Source: an uncultured Acetatifactor sp.
Lineage (GTDB): Bacteria; Bacillota; Clostridia; Lachnospirales; Lachnospiraceae
Direction of reading: 5' to 3'
Length of the DNA: 42,310 bases
Assembly (NCBI GenBank): GCA_910586835.1
Contig: CAJUJU010000032.1
Location: 1-42,310, forward strand
Numbering within the stretch: position 1 is the first letter of the stretch; the number at the start of each line of letters is the position of its first letter. Position numbers and translations under genes: made by a program. Below the pieces are notes generated by a model. That model worked only from the letters and a program-made list of their open reading frames with translations, ran no database searches and was not told the origin of the DNA. Positions 16,343 to 25,194 of the stretch are shown here, piece by piece.

Positions 16343-17572
16343 ATGAGGAGCACCGGTAACGAAGCCGCACAGTTGTGGACATATGGGAATGAGAAAACAG
16401 GGACGGAATGGAGTGAGCGGAAAGAATCCGGTATGAGGCAGGAGCTTTCGATAAAGGCGCAGCAGGAAGCGGGGCAGAGGGCACATCAGGGCCAGTCCGT
16501 TCCGCCCCGAAGAAGGCGGTCAGAGGGCCCAAACCGGCAGGAACAGATAAAAAGACAGAATTATGCACAACAGCTGCAGCAACAGGTCAGAAAAGGAAAG
16601 CGGCTGACGGCGGCACTGTTTTTTACCTGGTGCTTCCTGGTCGTCAATCTGATCTTCCTGCTGGTTCTGTACCGGAAGGTGAGAAGCATGGATGAGCTTC
16701 TGGAGCAGGCCGTGCTTCAGACCCGGGTTTCTGCCGCGGTTGATCAGAAGGAACAGGCAGGGCATACGGATTCCGGGATCACTACCGATGCGGCCGATGC
16801 GATGGGGCAGGCGGTTCAGACGGTGAAGGAGGATTATCCTGATATCTGGGGGCTTGACCGGGTGGACAGTCCCAGGAAGCGCACGGAGCGTCAGGTTCTG
16901 GACCGACTGGCGGAACTGGCAGAGGAAAACAGGCTGATCGATGAGATCTACGGCGACCGGAAAAGCTATCCTGACAAGCTTCTGGAGGCCTTGGCAAACA
17001 ATCCGGAGATGGCGGGGTTCGTGGCGGGGTATCCCGACGGGAAACCGAAATCCACAGGGCTTACGGAGAGCGAGAAGGAAAAAGAATTTCCGCTGTTTCT
17101 TCAGTGGGATCCCCGTTGGGGATATGATTCTTATGGGGATGACAGCAATATAGGTCTGGCTGGATGCGGGCCTACCTGTATTTCCATGGTGCTCTATTAC
17201 CTGACCGGTGACGAAAAGCTTACGCCGGATGTGATAGGGGAATACAGCATGAAAAACGGCTACTATGTGTCCGGCGTGGGAACGGCCTGGGCATTGCTGG
17301 AGGATGTTCCGGCCATGTACGGCGTTGATGTGGTGCAGCAGGGCATTAAGGAAGAGAATCTGAAGCAGGCTCTGGACTGGGGCGGTGTTGCTGTCTGCTC
17401 CATGAGCGAGGGGGATTTTACGGCGGCAGGTCATTTTATCGTGATCTACGGATATGATTCAGAGGGATTTCTGGTGAATGATCCGAATTGTGTGGCGAGA
17501 AGCCGGCAGCATTGGAGCTGGGACAGCCTGCGGGGGCAGATCAAAAATATGTGGCTCTATCAGAAGGGCTGA
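16343..17572 (+). CDS. Membrane-anchored C39-like cysteine peptidase
   Basis: 409 residues. The first 85 residues are basic and Q-rich with no signal peptide; one membrane span lies at about 89-110 (LTAALFFTWCFLVVNLIFLL), followed by a helical linker and an outside C39-like peptidase domain (about 250-409). Catalytic elements are visible: Cys in LAGCGPTCISMVL, His in AAGHFIVIYGY, and Asp in VNDPNC. The family (Peptidase_C39_2) cleaves peptides or acts on wall-linked substrates; the substrate here is unknown. GGAGAGG lies upstream of ATG 16343. It follows ackA by 153 bases with no clear terminator between. Confidence 0.85.
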   Translation: MRSTGNEAAQLWTYGNEKTGTEWSERKESGMRQELSIKAQQEAGQRAHQGQSVPPRRRRSEGPNRQEQIKRQNYAQQLQQQVRKGKRLTAALFFTWCFLVVNLIFLLVLYRKVRSMDELLEQAVLQTRVSAAVDQKEQAGHTDSGITTDAADAMGQAVQTVKEDYPDIWGLDRVDSPRKRTERQVLDRLAELAEENRLIDEIYGDRKSYPDKLLEALANNPEMAGFVAGYPDGKPKSTGLTESEKEKEFPLFLQWDPRWGYDSYGDDSNIGLAGCGPTCISMVLYYLTGDEKLTPDVIGEYSMKNGYYVSGVGTAWALLEDVPAMYGVDVVQQGIKEENLKQALDWGGVAVCSMSEGDFTAAGHFIVIYGYDSEGFLVNDPNCVARSRQHWSWDSLRGQIKNMWLYQKG

Positions 17573-17636
17573 GGCACCTGGAATCCTGTATGACAGAACC
17601 CCGCTTTCATCGGCAAAGGTTCCTCGAAATTTAGTG

Positions 17637-17665
17637 TTGACAAATCTGTGGACACTATGTATAAT
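17637..17665 (+). promoter_or_regulatory. Consensus sigma-A promoter of yceD-rpmF
   Basis: Perfect TTGACA (17637-17642) and perfect TATAAT (17660-17665) with an ideal 17-base spacer, 40 bases upstream of ATG 17706. It is the strongest promoter in the window, consistent with high ribosomal protein demand. Confidence 0.8.
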
Positions 17666-17705
17666 GAGTCAGTGTGTGAAAAGAGTTTTATACACAGGAG
17701 CCGAT

Positions 17706-18221
17706 ATGTTATTGAATTTATCTGATGTGTTAACATCCGAAGGCAGACAGATGAGTGCTGAGGTGCTGCTTGAGATGACGTGCTTTAAGAACGGGACGGA
17801 AAGCTTTGAAATTATGGAGAAGTCCCCTGTGGCTTTCACCTTTACCAATATCGAGCCGGAAAAGGCCAGGGTGGAAGGAACGGTGAGGCTGGTGTTCCGG
17901 ACTGCCTGTGACCGATGTCTGACGGAGGTGCCGACGGTTCTGGAGCTGAGTTTTGAGCGAGTGGTCGTTTCGCCGGAGATTGGCACGGAGGATGAAGACG
18001 CGGATGACCTGAGTTTTATGGAAGGTTATCAGCTGGACGCGGAGACTTTTGTGTACAATGAAATCATGGGTAACTGGCCTGCTAAGATTCTGTGTAAGGA
18101 AGACTGTAAAGGGCTTTGCCGCGTATGCGGACAGAATCTGAACGAGAGGGAGTGTGGATGTGATACCTTTGTCCCCGACCCGCGGATGGCAGTGATACAA
18201 GATATTTTCAAACGGGGATAA
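17706..18221 (+). CDS. yceD: YceD/DUF177 family protein
   Basis: 171 residues. It has the conserved Cys pair of the family in FRTACDRCLTEV (Cys68, Cys71) and, near the C terminus, a second Cys-rich stretch LCKEDCKGLCRVCGQNLN followed by ECGCDTF, as usual for YceD proteins of Bacillota. In plants and bacteria the family is linked to 23S rRNA metabolism; it is almost always encoded upstream of rpmF. ATG 17706 follows an AGGAG site; the frame from 17478 is a shadow of the peptidase gene. rpmF follows after 12 bases. Confidence 0.9.
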   Translation: MLLNLSDVLTSEGRQMSAEVLLEMTCFKNGTESFEIMEKSPVAFTFTNIEPEKARVEGTVRLVFRTACDRCLTEVPTVLELSFERVVVSPEIGTEDEDADDLSFMEGYQLDAETFVYNEIMGNWPAKILCKEDCKGLCRVCGQNLNERECGCDTFVPDPRMAVIQDIFKRG

Positions 18222-18233
18222 GGAGGTGTAAAG

Positions 18234-18413
18234 ATGTCTATTTGTCCTAAGAATAAATCTTCCAAGTCGAGAAGAGACAAGAGAAGAGCAAACTGGAAGA
18301 TGAGCGCTCCCACTCTGGTAAAGTGCAGCAAGTGCGGCACGCTGATGGTGCCTCACAGAGTTTGCAAGGCCTGTGGTTCTTACAATAAGAAGCAGGTTGT
18401 AAGCGTTGACTGA
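18234..18413 (+). CDS. rpmF: 50S ribosomal protein L32
   Basis: 59 residues, beginning MSICPKNKSSKSRRDKRRAN and carrying the zinc-ribbon cysteines Cys31, Cys34 (CSKCG) and Cys44, Cys47 (CKACG), so it is the zinc-binding form of L32 in the large ribosomal subunit. AGGAGG at 18221-18226 is 7 bases before ATG 18234. It is co-transcribed with yceD from the consensus promoter and followed by a strong terminator. Confidence 0.95.
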   Translation: MSICPKNKSSKSRRDKRRANWKMSAPTLVKCSKCGTLMVPHRVCKACGSYNKKQVVSVD

Positions 18414-18435
18414 TGAATCGATGAACGCAAACGGG

Positions 18436-18463
18436 AAGGACGTCCATGGCGACGTCCTTTTTT
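18436..18463 (+). terminator. Intrinsic terminator after rpmF
   Basis: AAGGACGTC (18436-18444) pairs perfectly with GACGTCCTT (18451-18459) around the 6-base loop CATGGC, followed by a T run to 18463. Confidence 0.85.
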
Positions 18464-18478
18464 GTGGTAATTTTTGTC

Positions 18479-18507
18479 TTGATTTTTGGTATCGTGTTTA
18501 GTATAGT
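18479..18507 (+). promoter_or_regulatory. Promoter of plsX operon
   Basis: TTGATT (18479-18484) and TATAGT (18502-18507) with a 17-base spacer, between the rpmF terminator and plsX. Confidence 0.55.
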
Positions 18508-18550
18508 AAAATAGTGTATGGGAAAGAGTCGATACGGAAGGAATAATCCA

Positions 18551-19561
18551 ATGGCGGAAATGGTAAATGTGGCGGTTGATGCCATGGGCGGGGACAACGC
18601 TCCCGGCGAGATCGTCAAGGGTGCGGTGGAGGCCGTCAACGAGGACAGGCGCGTCAAGGTTTTTCTGGTCGGGCGGGAGCCGGTGATCAGGGAGGAACTG
18701 AAAAAGTATACCTATCCGGCGGAGCAGCTGGAGATCGTACACGCGGAAGAGGTCATTGATACGGGGGAGCCTCCCGTTATGGCCATCCGCAGGAAAAAAG
18801 ATTCCTCCATTGTGAAAGCCATGTATATGGTGAAGGAGGGTCAGTGCGATGCGCTTGTGTCCGCGGGAAGCACCGGGGCCGTGCTGGTGGGCGGACAGGT
18901 GATCGTTGGCCGCATTAAAGGTGTGGAGAGACCGCCTCTTGCGCCGATTATCCCCAATGCGGAGGGAGTCAGCCTGCTCTTGGACTGCGGGGCAAATGTG
19001 GATGCGAGACCTTCGCAGCTGCTGCAGTTTGCAAAGATGGGCAGCGTCTATATGGAGAGCGTTCTCGGTGTAAAAAATCCCAGAGTCGGTCTGGTGAACA
19101 TCGGGGTGGAGGAGGAAAAGGGAAATGCCCTGACCAGGGAAACCTATCCGCTCCTGCAGAGCTGTCCGGAAATCAATTTTATCGGTAATGTGGAGGCGCG
19201 GGATATCCCTGCGGGGGTGGCGGATGTCCTTGTGTGCGAGGCTTTCGCGGGCAATATTGTGCTGAAGATGCTGGAGGGCGTCAGCGATGTCCTGATCAAG
19301 AAGATCAAGGGCGGCATGATGAGCAGCCTCCGCAGCAAGATAGGCGCCCTGCTTGTGAAACCGGCGCTGAAGAAAACGCTGAAGGGTTTCAGCACGGAGG
19401 AGTATGGCGGCGCTCCGCTGCTTGGACTGAACGGACTTGTGGTAAAGACCCACGGCAGCAGCAAGGCCATAGAGATCAGACATTCTATTCTTCAATGCAT
19501 AGCATTTAAAGAACAGAATATAAATGAAAAAATCAAAGAACAGATTGTTCTGGAAGATTAA
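18551..19561 (+). CDS. plsX: Phosphate acyltransferase PlsX
   Basis: 336 residues. It makes acyl phosphate from acyl-ACP, the first step in bacterial phosphatidic acid synthesis, at the inner face of the membrane. Typical sequence: VNVAVDAMGGDNAPGEIVKG at the start, ALVSAGSTGAVLVGG, and LVNIGVEEEKGN. ATG 18551 has GGAAGG at 9 bases; a longer frame starts at 18518, and ATG 18560 is also possible. acpP follows at 15 bases, but fabD, fabG and fapR, usual neighbours in Bacillus, are absent here. Confidence 0.95.
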   Translation: MAEMVNVAVDAMGGDNAPGEIVKGAVEAVNEDRRVKVFLVGREPVIREELKKYTYPAEQLEIVHAEEVIDTGEPPVMAIRRKKDSSIVKAMYMVKEGQCDALVSAGSTGAVLVGGQVIVGRIKGVERPPLAPIIPNAEGVSLLLDCGANVDARPSQLLQFAKMGSVYMESVLGVKNPRVGLVNIGVEEEKGNALTRETYPLLQSCPEINFIGNVEARDIPAGVADVLVCEAFAGNIVLKMLEGVSDVLIKKIKGGMMSSLRSKIGALLVKPALKKTLKGFSTEEYGGAPLLGLNGLVVKTHGSSKAIEIRHSILQCIAFKEQNINEKIKEQIVLED

Positions 19562-19576
19562 GGAGATGGAAACACT

Positions 19577-19807
19577 ATGGAACTGGAAAAATTGAAAAAA
19601 GTAATTGCAGAAGTTTTGAATGTGGATCCGGATGAGATTACGCCGGAGACCACCTTTATGGATGATCTGGGAGCGGATTCCCTTGATGTATTTCAGATCA
19701 TTATGGGGATCGAGGAGGAGTTTGACATCGAGATCCCTGCGGAAAAGGCGGAGAAGATCACTACCGTAGAGGAAGCGGTGGAGATGATTAAGAGTGCGCA
19801 GAATTAA
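19577..19807 (+). CDS. acpP: Acyl carrier protein
   Basis: 76 residues. Ser35 in the motif GADSLDVFQ is the attachment site for 4'-phosphopantetheine, on which fatty acids are built. The DSLDVFQIIMGIEEEFDIE stretch is a normal ACP helix II, with FQ instead of the more common VE. AGGAG at 19561-19565 is 11 bases upstream. It sits between plsX and rnc, as in many Bacillota. Confidence 0.95.
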   Translation: MELEKLKKVIAEVLNVDPDEITPETTFMDDLGADSLDVFQIIMGIEEEFDIEIPAEKAEKITTVEEAVEMIKSAQN

Positions 19808-19833
19808 CGGCACGGTCATCATGGAAAATTTGA

Positions 19834-19894
19834 ACAGCAGAAGATCTGCTGTCATGAATAGGAGCAGTACGCCTGGCGGACTGCTCTTTGCTTT
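19834..19894 (+). promoter_or_regulatory. Two hairpins in the rnc leader; possible RNase III or attenuation site
   Basis: Hairpin 1: ACAGCAG (19834-19840) with CTGCTGT (19846-19852). Hairpin 2: GAGCAGT (19862-19868) with ACTGCTC (19880-19886), inner CGCC/GGCG pairing, followed by TTTGCTTT. The second could be a partial terminator after acpP or a double-stranded target of the RNase III encoded just downstream. Confidence 0.55.
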
Positions 19895-19909
19895 GAAAAG
19901 AGGAAAGAA

Positions 19910-20623
19910 ATGTTGGAAGGATACACCTTGAAGAACCTGGAAGAGCGGATCGGATACAGGTTTCAGAATATTGCCCTTTTGAAGCAGGCACTGACGCACA
20001 GTTCCTTTACCAATGAACAGAGAATCAACAAGGCAGGGGACTATGAACGCCTTGAGTTTCTGGGCGACGCGGTGCTGGAGCTGGTATCCAGCGATTTCCT
20101 GTTCCGGGAGCACCCGGAGCTGACGGAGGGAGAACTGACCAAGCTTCGTGCTTCCATGGTATGCGAGCCTTCTCTGGCGTTCTGCGCAAGGGATCTGGAG
20201 CTGGGAAAATTCATGCTCCTGGGAAAGGGAGAGGAAAGTACCGGGGGAAGAGAGCGGGACAGTATTATCTCCGACGGCATGGAGGCTGTCACCGGAGCCA
20301 TCTATGTGGACGGAGGGATGGAGCCGGCCAGAGCATTTATCTACAGGTTTATCCTTTCTGACCTGGAGGATAAGCGCCTGTTCTATGACAGCAAGAGCAA
20401 TCTTCAGGAACTGATCCAGGGAAGACTGAAGAAGGATTTCCGGTATGAGCTTCTGGAAGAGAGCGGACCGGAGCATAACAAGATCTTCCGGGTTTCCGTC
20501 TGTATGGAGGAAGAGTGTCTGGGAGAGGGCGCGGGAAGAACGAAAAAAGCGGCGGAGCAGCAGGCGGCGTACAGGGCGCTGCTGCTTTTGAGGGATAGAG
20601 GATATGTATTTAAAAAGCATTGA
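19910..20623 (+). CDS. rnc: Ribonuclease III
   Basis: 237 residues. It cuts double-stranded RNA, including rRNA precursors. The catalytic signature ERLEFLGDAVL is at residues 46-56, and the second acidic site is in DGMEAVTGAIYVDGG; a double-stranded RNA-binding domain occupies about residues 160-234 (SKSNLQELIQGRLKK through RTKKAAEQQAAYRALL). ATG 19910 has AGGAAAG upstream. Its 3' end overlaps the smc start by 20 bases, so translation of smc is coupled to it. Confidence 0.95.
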   Translation: MLEGYTLKNLEERIGYRFQNIALLKQALTHSSFTNEQRINKAGDYERLEFLGDAVLELVSSDFLFREHPELTEGELTKLRASMVCEPSLAFCARDLELGKFMLLGKGEESTGGRERDSIISDGMEAVTGAIYVDGGMEPARAFIYRFILSDLEDKRLFYDSKSNLQELIQGRLKKDFRYELLEESGPEHNKIFRVSVCMEEECLGEGAGRTKKAAEQQAAYRALLLLRDRGYVFKKH

Positions 20624-23600
20624 GGTGCAGGGGTTCAAGTCCTTTGCAAACAAGATAACCTTCCAGTTTCACAACGGTATCACGGGTATTGTGGGACCCA
20701 ACGGAAGCGGCAAGAGTAACGTGGCGGACGCCGTGCGCTGGGTGCTGGGAGAGCAGCGGGTCAAGCAGCTTCGCGGGGCCAGCATGCAGGATGTCATTTT
20801 CTCGGGCACGGAGAACAGGAAGCCGCTGAGCTACGCGTATGTGGCTATCACACTGGATAATGCGGATCATCAGCTGGCCATCGACTTTGACGAGGTGACG
20901 GTGGCAAGGCGAATTTATCGTTCCGGAGAAAGTGAATATCTGATTAACGGCAGTCCCTGCAGACTGAAGGATGTGAATGAACTGTTCTATGATACCGGTA
21001 TCGGCAAGGAAGGGTATTCCATCATCGGCCAGGGCCAGATTGACAAGATTCTCAGCGGCAAGCCGGAGGAGAGGCGGGAGCTCTTTGACGAGGCGGCAGG
21101 AATCGTGAAGTTCAAGCGCCGCAAGGCTGCGGCTCAGACAAAGCTGGAAAATGAGAAACAGAATTTGGTGCGAGTCAGCGATATCCTCTCGGAGCTGGAA
21201 AAGCAGGTGGGCCCTCTGGAACGGCAGTCGGAGGTGGCAAGAGTCTATCTGCGCAAGAAGGAAGAGCTGAAGACACTTGACGTGAATGTGTTCCTGCTGG
21301 AGAATAACCGTCTCCGGGAGCAGCTTGGGCAGGCAGAGGAAAAATACAGGCTGGCCAGCGGTGAGCTTTCGGAGAGTAACGAAAAATACGAGGGGATCAA
21401 AGAGGAGTACGAACGTATCCAGGCGGAGCTGGAGAATCTGGAGGAAGCCATCGAGCAGGCAAGAAGCACGGTGACGGACACCGGACTGATGCGGGGAAGG
21501 CTGGAGGGCGAGATGAATGTCCTGAAGGAGCAGATCAACTCCGCCAAAGGAAGCGAGACTCACCTGACCAACAGGCGTTCCGCGCTGGAGGGAGAGATTG
21601 CCGCAAAGGAAAAGGACAAGGAGGATATCCTGACCGAGAAGGGGGAGACCGACAGCCGGGTGCGGGAGATCGAGGCCACTGCGGAGGCGGAGAGGGCAAA
21701 GCTGGAGGAACTTCAGGGAAAGATTGAGGAGCTGAACAACGCCATTGAGGCGGGGAAAAATACCATTATCGGGGAACTGAACCAGCGGGCGGCCATCAAG
21801 TCCAAAATGGGACGCTTTGACACTATGATGGAACAAGTCAATATCCGCAGGGCAGAGCTGAATTCCAGATTGCTGCGGGCTAAGTCCGACGAGGCGGCAA
21901 GAGTGGAAAGCCTGAAGAAACTGGAGGCTCAGTTTGAGGCGGTGACGGAGGAACTGGGGCAGCTGGCGCAGCAGGAGGCTTCCGCGCAGCAGGAGCTGGG
22001 AGATATCCGGGAGACGCTGACCAGGAAGGATGCAGGCCTTCGGGAGGCTCAGAACGCCTATCACATGGAGAAATCCAGGCTGGAGGCGCTGACGAATCTG
22101 ACAGAGCGCTATGAGGGCTACGGCGGCAGCGTTAAAAAGGTGATGGAGCAGAAGGAGAAGGATTCCGGCATCATCGGCGTGGTGGCTGACATTATCAAGG
22201 TGGAAAAAAAATACGAGACTGCCATCGAGACCGCTCTGGGAGGAAACATCCAGAATATTGTCACCGACGATGAGGAGACGGCAAAGCGCATGATTCGTTT
22301 CCTGAAGGAAAACAGACTGGGCCGGGCAACCTTTCTTCCTTTGACCAGTATCACAAACCCGCAGGAGTTTAAAAATCAGGATGCACTCTCCGAAAAGGGT
22401 GTGATCGGGATGGCGGACGAGCTGGTAAACATTGAGGAGAGATACCGCAATGTGGCCAAGGCCATGCTGGGACGTATTGTGGTGGTTGACCATGTGGATA
22501 ACGCCGTTAGGATTGCAAAAAAGTTTGGGTACGGTATCCGTATGGTCACGCTGGAGGGAGAGCTTCTGGTGCCGGGCGGCGCGATCAGCGGCGGCGCCTT
22601 CAAAAACAACAGCAATCTGCTGGGGAGACGCCGGGAGATCGACGAGCTGGAAAAGAATGTGAAGAAGCTGCTGGGAACCATAGACCGGGCGAACCGGGAG
22701 ATCGACGAGACCAAGGCAAGACGCAACAAGCTGCGGATGGAGCTGGAGACGCTGAAGGCGGATATCCAGAGAAAGTCCATCGAACAGAATACCGCCAGGC
22801 TGAATATCAGTCAGGCCAGAGAGCGCATGGAGGAGGAAGTGGAGGCGGAGGCTTCCCTGAAGCTGGAAGAACAGGAGATTGAAGGGAAGATCTTTGAAAT
22901 AAAGAACGACAAGGAGTCCATTCAGCAGGAACTGGCGGCCAGCGAGGCGCTGGAGAGGAATACGCAGGAGCAGATCGTAGGTTTTCAGGCTAGACTGGAG
23001 GAGCAGAGAAAGCAGGAGACGGAAGCGGCGGCACTTGTGGCGGACTGGGAGCTGAAGGTGGAAAAAATGCGTCAGACCCAGGGCTTCAAACAGGCCAATG
23101 TGGAGCGTATTGAGGAAGAGATCGGCCGTTCCAGAGCAGAGCTTTCCGAGATCCTGGAGGCGCTGGAGGAAAACCGTCTGGAAGCTGAGCGGAAGAGACA
23201 GAATATTGCAGAGATTGAAAAGACCATTGCAGCGTCCTTTGACGCGCAGAATGAATCGGAAGGAAGGCTGAAGGAAAGTATTTCCCGCCGGGAGGAATTG
23301 TCCGCAAGGCAGAAGAACTTTTTCCAGACAAGAGAGGAGATGGCGGAGCGGATAACTGCCCTGGATAAGGAGGTTTACCGTCTGAACGCTCAGAAGGAAA
23401 AGCTGGAGGAAAGCCTGGAGTCGCATATCAATTATATGTGGGACGAGTACGAGATCACTTTAAGCGACGCGGCTGCCATCCGGGACGAGGAAATGACAGA
23501 CCTTCCCGCCATGAAGCGTGAGATCGCCTCGCTGAAAGAGCAGATCAAAAAACTGGGCGATGTCAATGTAAATGCCATCGAGGATTATAAAAATCTGATG

Positions 23601-24164
23601 GAGCGCTTTACCTTTATGAAAAATCAGCATGACGACCTTGTGGAGGCGGAAAAGACGCTGGAGGGTATCATAGAGGAACTGGATGCCGCCATGAGAAAAC
23701 AGTTTACGGAGAAATTCGGGGAGATCAACCGGGAGTTTGACAAGGTGTTCAAGGAGCTGTTCGGAGGCGGAAAAGGTACCTTGGAGCTGATGGAGGAGGA
23801 AGACATTCTGGAGGCAGGCATCCGCATTATCGCCCAGCCGCCCGGAAAGAAGCTGCAGAATATGATGCAGCTGTCCGGCGGAGAGAAGGCATTGACCGCT
23901 ATCTCATTGCTGTTTGCCATTCAGAATCTGAAGCCCTCCCCGTTCTGTCTGTTGGATGAGATTGAGGCCGCATTGGACGATTCCAACGTGGGCCGCTTTG
24001 CAAAGTACCTGCATAAGCTCACAAAAAACACCCAGTTTATTGTGATTACCCACAGAAGAGGAACCATGGAACAGGTGGATCGTCTTTACGGTATTACCAT
24101 GCAGGAGAAAGGGGTATCCACCCTGGTGAGCGTAAACCTGATTGACAAGGATCTGACGGATTAG
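20604..24164 (+). CDS. smc: Chromosome segregation ATPase SMC
   Basis: 1186 residues. It is the core ATPase of the condensin-like complex that compacts and separates chromosomes, with ScpA/ScpB. Walker A GPNGSGKS is at residues 31-38; the two long coiled-coil arms flank a hinge around residues 500-680 (GYGGSVKKVM ... AISGGAFKNNSN); the C-terminal head has the ABC signature LSGGEKALTAISL and Walker B FCLLDEIEAALDD. Length is normal. The start overlaps rnc by 20 bases; AGAGG lies just upstream within rnc. ftsY follows after 87 bases, the usual Bacillota order. Confidence 0.97.
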   Translation: MYLKSIEVQGFKSFANKITFQFHNGITGIVGPNGSGKSNVADAVRWVLGEQRVKQLRGASMQDVIFSGTENRKPLSYAYVAITLDNADHQLAIDFDEVTVARRIYRSGESEYLINGSPCRLKDVNELFYDTGIGKEGYSIIGQGQIDKILSGKPEERRELFDEAAGIVKFKRRKAAAQTKLENEKQNLVRVSDILSELEKQVGPLERQSEVARVYLRKKEELKTLDVNVFLLENNRLREQLGQAEEKYRLASGELSESNEKYEGIKEEYERIQAELENLEEAIEQARSTVTDTGLMRGRLEGEMNVLKEQINSAKGSETHLTNRRSALEGEIAAKEKDKEDILTEKGETDSRVREIEATAEAERAKLEELQGKIEELNNAIEAGKNTIIGELNQRAAIKSKMGRFDTMMEQVNIRRAELNSRLLRAKSDEAARVESLKKLEAQFEAVTEELGQLAQQEASAQQELGDIRETLTRKDAGLREAQNAYHMEKSRLEALTNLTERYEGYGGSVKKVMEQKEKDSGIIGVVADIIKVEKKYETAIETALGGNIQNIVTDDEETAKRMIRFLKENRLGRATFLPLTSITNPQEFKNQDALSEKGVIGMADELVNIEERYRNVAKAMLGRIVVVDHVDNAVRIAKKFGYGIRMVTLEGELLVPGGAISGGAFKNNSNLLGRRREIDELEKNVKKLLGTIDRANREIDETKARRNKLRMELETLKADIQRKSIEQNTARLNISQARERMEEEVEAEASLKLEEQEIEGKIFEIKNDKESIQQELAASEALERNTQEQIVGFQARLEEQRKQETEAAALVADWELKVEKMRQTQGFKQANVERIEEEIGRSRAELSEILEALEENRLEAERKRQNIAEIEKTIAASFDAQNESEGRLKESISRREELSARQKNFFQTREEMAERITALDKEVYRLNAQKEKLEESLESHINYMWDEYEITLSDAAAIRDEEMTDLPAMKREIASLKEQIKKLGDVNVNAIEDYKNLMERFTFMKNQHDDLVEAEKTLEGIIEELDAAMRKQFTEKFGEINREFDKVFKELFGGGKGTLELMEEEDILEAGIRIIAQPPGKKLQNMMQLSGGEKALTAISLLFAIQNLKPSPFCLLDEIEAALDDSNVGRFAKYLHKLTKNTQFIVITHRRGTMEQVDRLYGITMQEKGVSTLVSVNLIDKDLTD

Positions 24165-24251
24165 CGTGAAATATAAAATTACACGATCCTGATTTGTACG
24201 CCTGCTGAAGCAGGGGATTCTTCATTCTGATTATCAGTAAGGAGGCCGGTT

Positions 24252-25175
24252 ATGAGCGAGGAAAAAAAGGGTTTTTTTGCCAGGTTGAAGGAAGGCCTGA
24301 CCAAGACGAGAGACAATATCGTCCGGGGAATTGATTCTGTCTTCAGCGGTTTTTCCGCTATTGACGAGGATTTTTATGAGGAGCTGGAAGAAATTCTGAT
24401 CATGGGCGATATCGGGGTACATGCCACCAATGATATCATTGAGCGTCTGAAGCGGCAGGTGAAGGAAAACCATATCAAGGAGCCGGCGGAATGCAGGCAG
24501 CTTCTGATCGACGGAATCAGGGAGCAGATGCGGGTAGGTGAGACAGCCTATGATTTTGAAAAAGAGCAGTCTGTGGTTATGGTGATCGGTGTGAACGGCG
24601 TGGGCAAGACCACTTCTGTGGGAAAGCTGGCCGGAAAGCTGAAGGATGCGGGAAGGAAGGTGTTGATCGCCGCGGCGGATACCTTCCGTGCGGCGGCGGG
24701 AGAGCAGCTGGCAGAGTGGGCCAGGCGCGCCGATGTTCCCATGGTGGGGGGCAGCGAGGGCGCGGATCCCGCAAGCGTGGTGTTTGACGCGGTGAATGCG
24801 GCAAAGGCCAGGGGGGTTGATGTACTGCTCATCGACACGGCGGGACGTCTGCACAATAAAAAGAACCTCATGGAAGAGCTTCGGAAGATGAACCGCATTA
24901 TAGACAGAGAATACCCAGACGCTCACAGAGAAAACCTGATTGTGCTGGACGGAACCACCGGACAAAACGCCATGATACAGGCGAGAGAGTTTGGTCAGGT
25001 GGCGGAGCTCACCGGCATCATTCTGACAAAGATGGACGGAACCGCAAAGGGCGGTATCGCCGTGGCGATCCAGTCCGAGCTGGGGGTGCCGGTAAAATAC
25101 ATCGGTGTGGGCGAGACCATTGAAGATCTGCAGAAATTTGACTCGGATGAGTTTGTAAACGCATTGTTTTCATAG
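24252..25175 (+). CDS. ftsY: Signal recognition particle receptor FtsY
   Basis: 307 residues. This GTPase docks the SRP-ribosome complex at the membrane. The N-domain runs about 1-105 and begins directly with an amphipathic FFARLKEGLTKTR helix (no long acidic A domain, as in many Gram-positives). The G domain has G1 GVNGVGKTT at 113-121, DTFRAAAGEQL (I-box region), DTAGR and TKMDGTAKGG. GGAGG is close upstream of ATG 24252. It is the partner of Ffh, encoded at 30893 rather than nearby because of an inserted stretch. Confidence 0.97.
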   Translation: MSEEKKGFFARLKEGLTKTRDNIVRGIDSVFSGFSAIDEDFYEELEEILIMGDIGVHATNDIIERLKRQVKENHIKEPAECRQLLIDGIREQMRVGETAYDFEKEQSVVMVIGVNGVGKTTSVGKLAGKLKDAGRKVLIAAADTFRAAAGEQLAEWARRADVPMVGGSEGADPASVVFDAVNAAKARGVDVLLIDTAGRLHNKKNLMEELRKMNRIIDREYPDAHRENLIVLDGTTGQNAMIQAREFGQVAELTGIILTKMDGTAKGGIAVAIQSELGVPVKYIGVGETIEDLQKFDSDEFVNALFS

Positions 25176-25194
25176 CTGGCATGGAGGATGAGTG

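Noticed and set aside
18380..20653. A 757-codon minus-strand frame opposite rpmF, plsX, acpP and rnc
   Set aside because: It spans four well-supported plus-strand genes and reads as a shadow.
20610..23426. A 938-codon minus-strand frame opposite smc
   Set aside because: It mirrors the high-GC coding strand of smc, lacks a ribosome binding site and has a low-complexity Leu-rich translation typical of an antisense shadow.
25176..25194. T-box or other leader control of ilvA
   Set aside because: Only 19 bases separate ftsY and ilvA, which is too short for a T-box.
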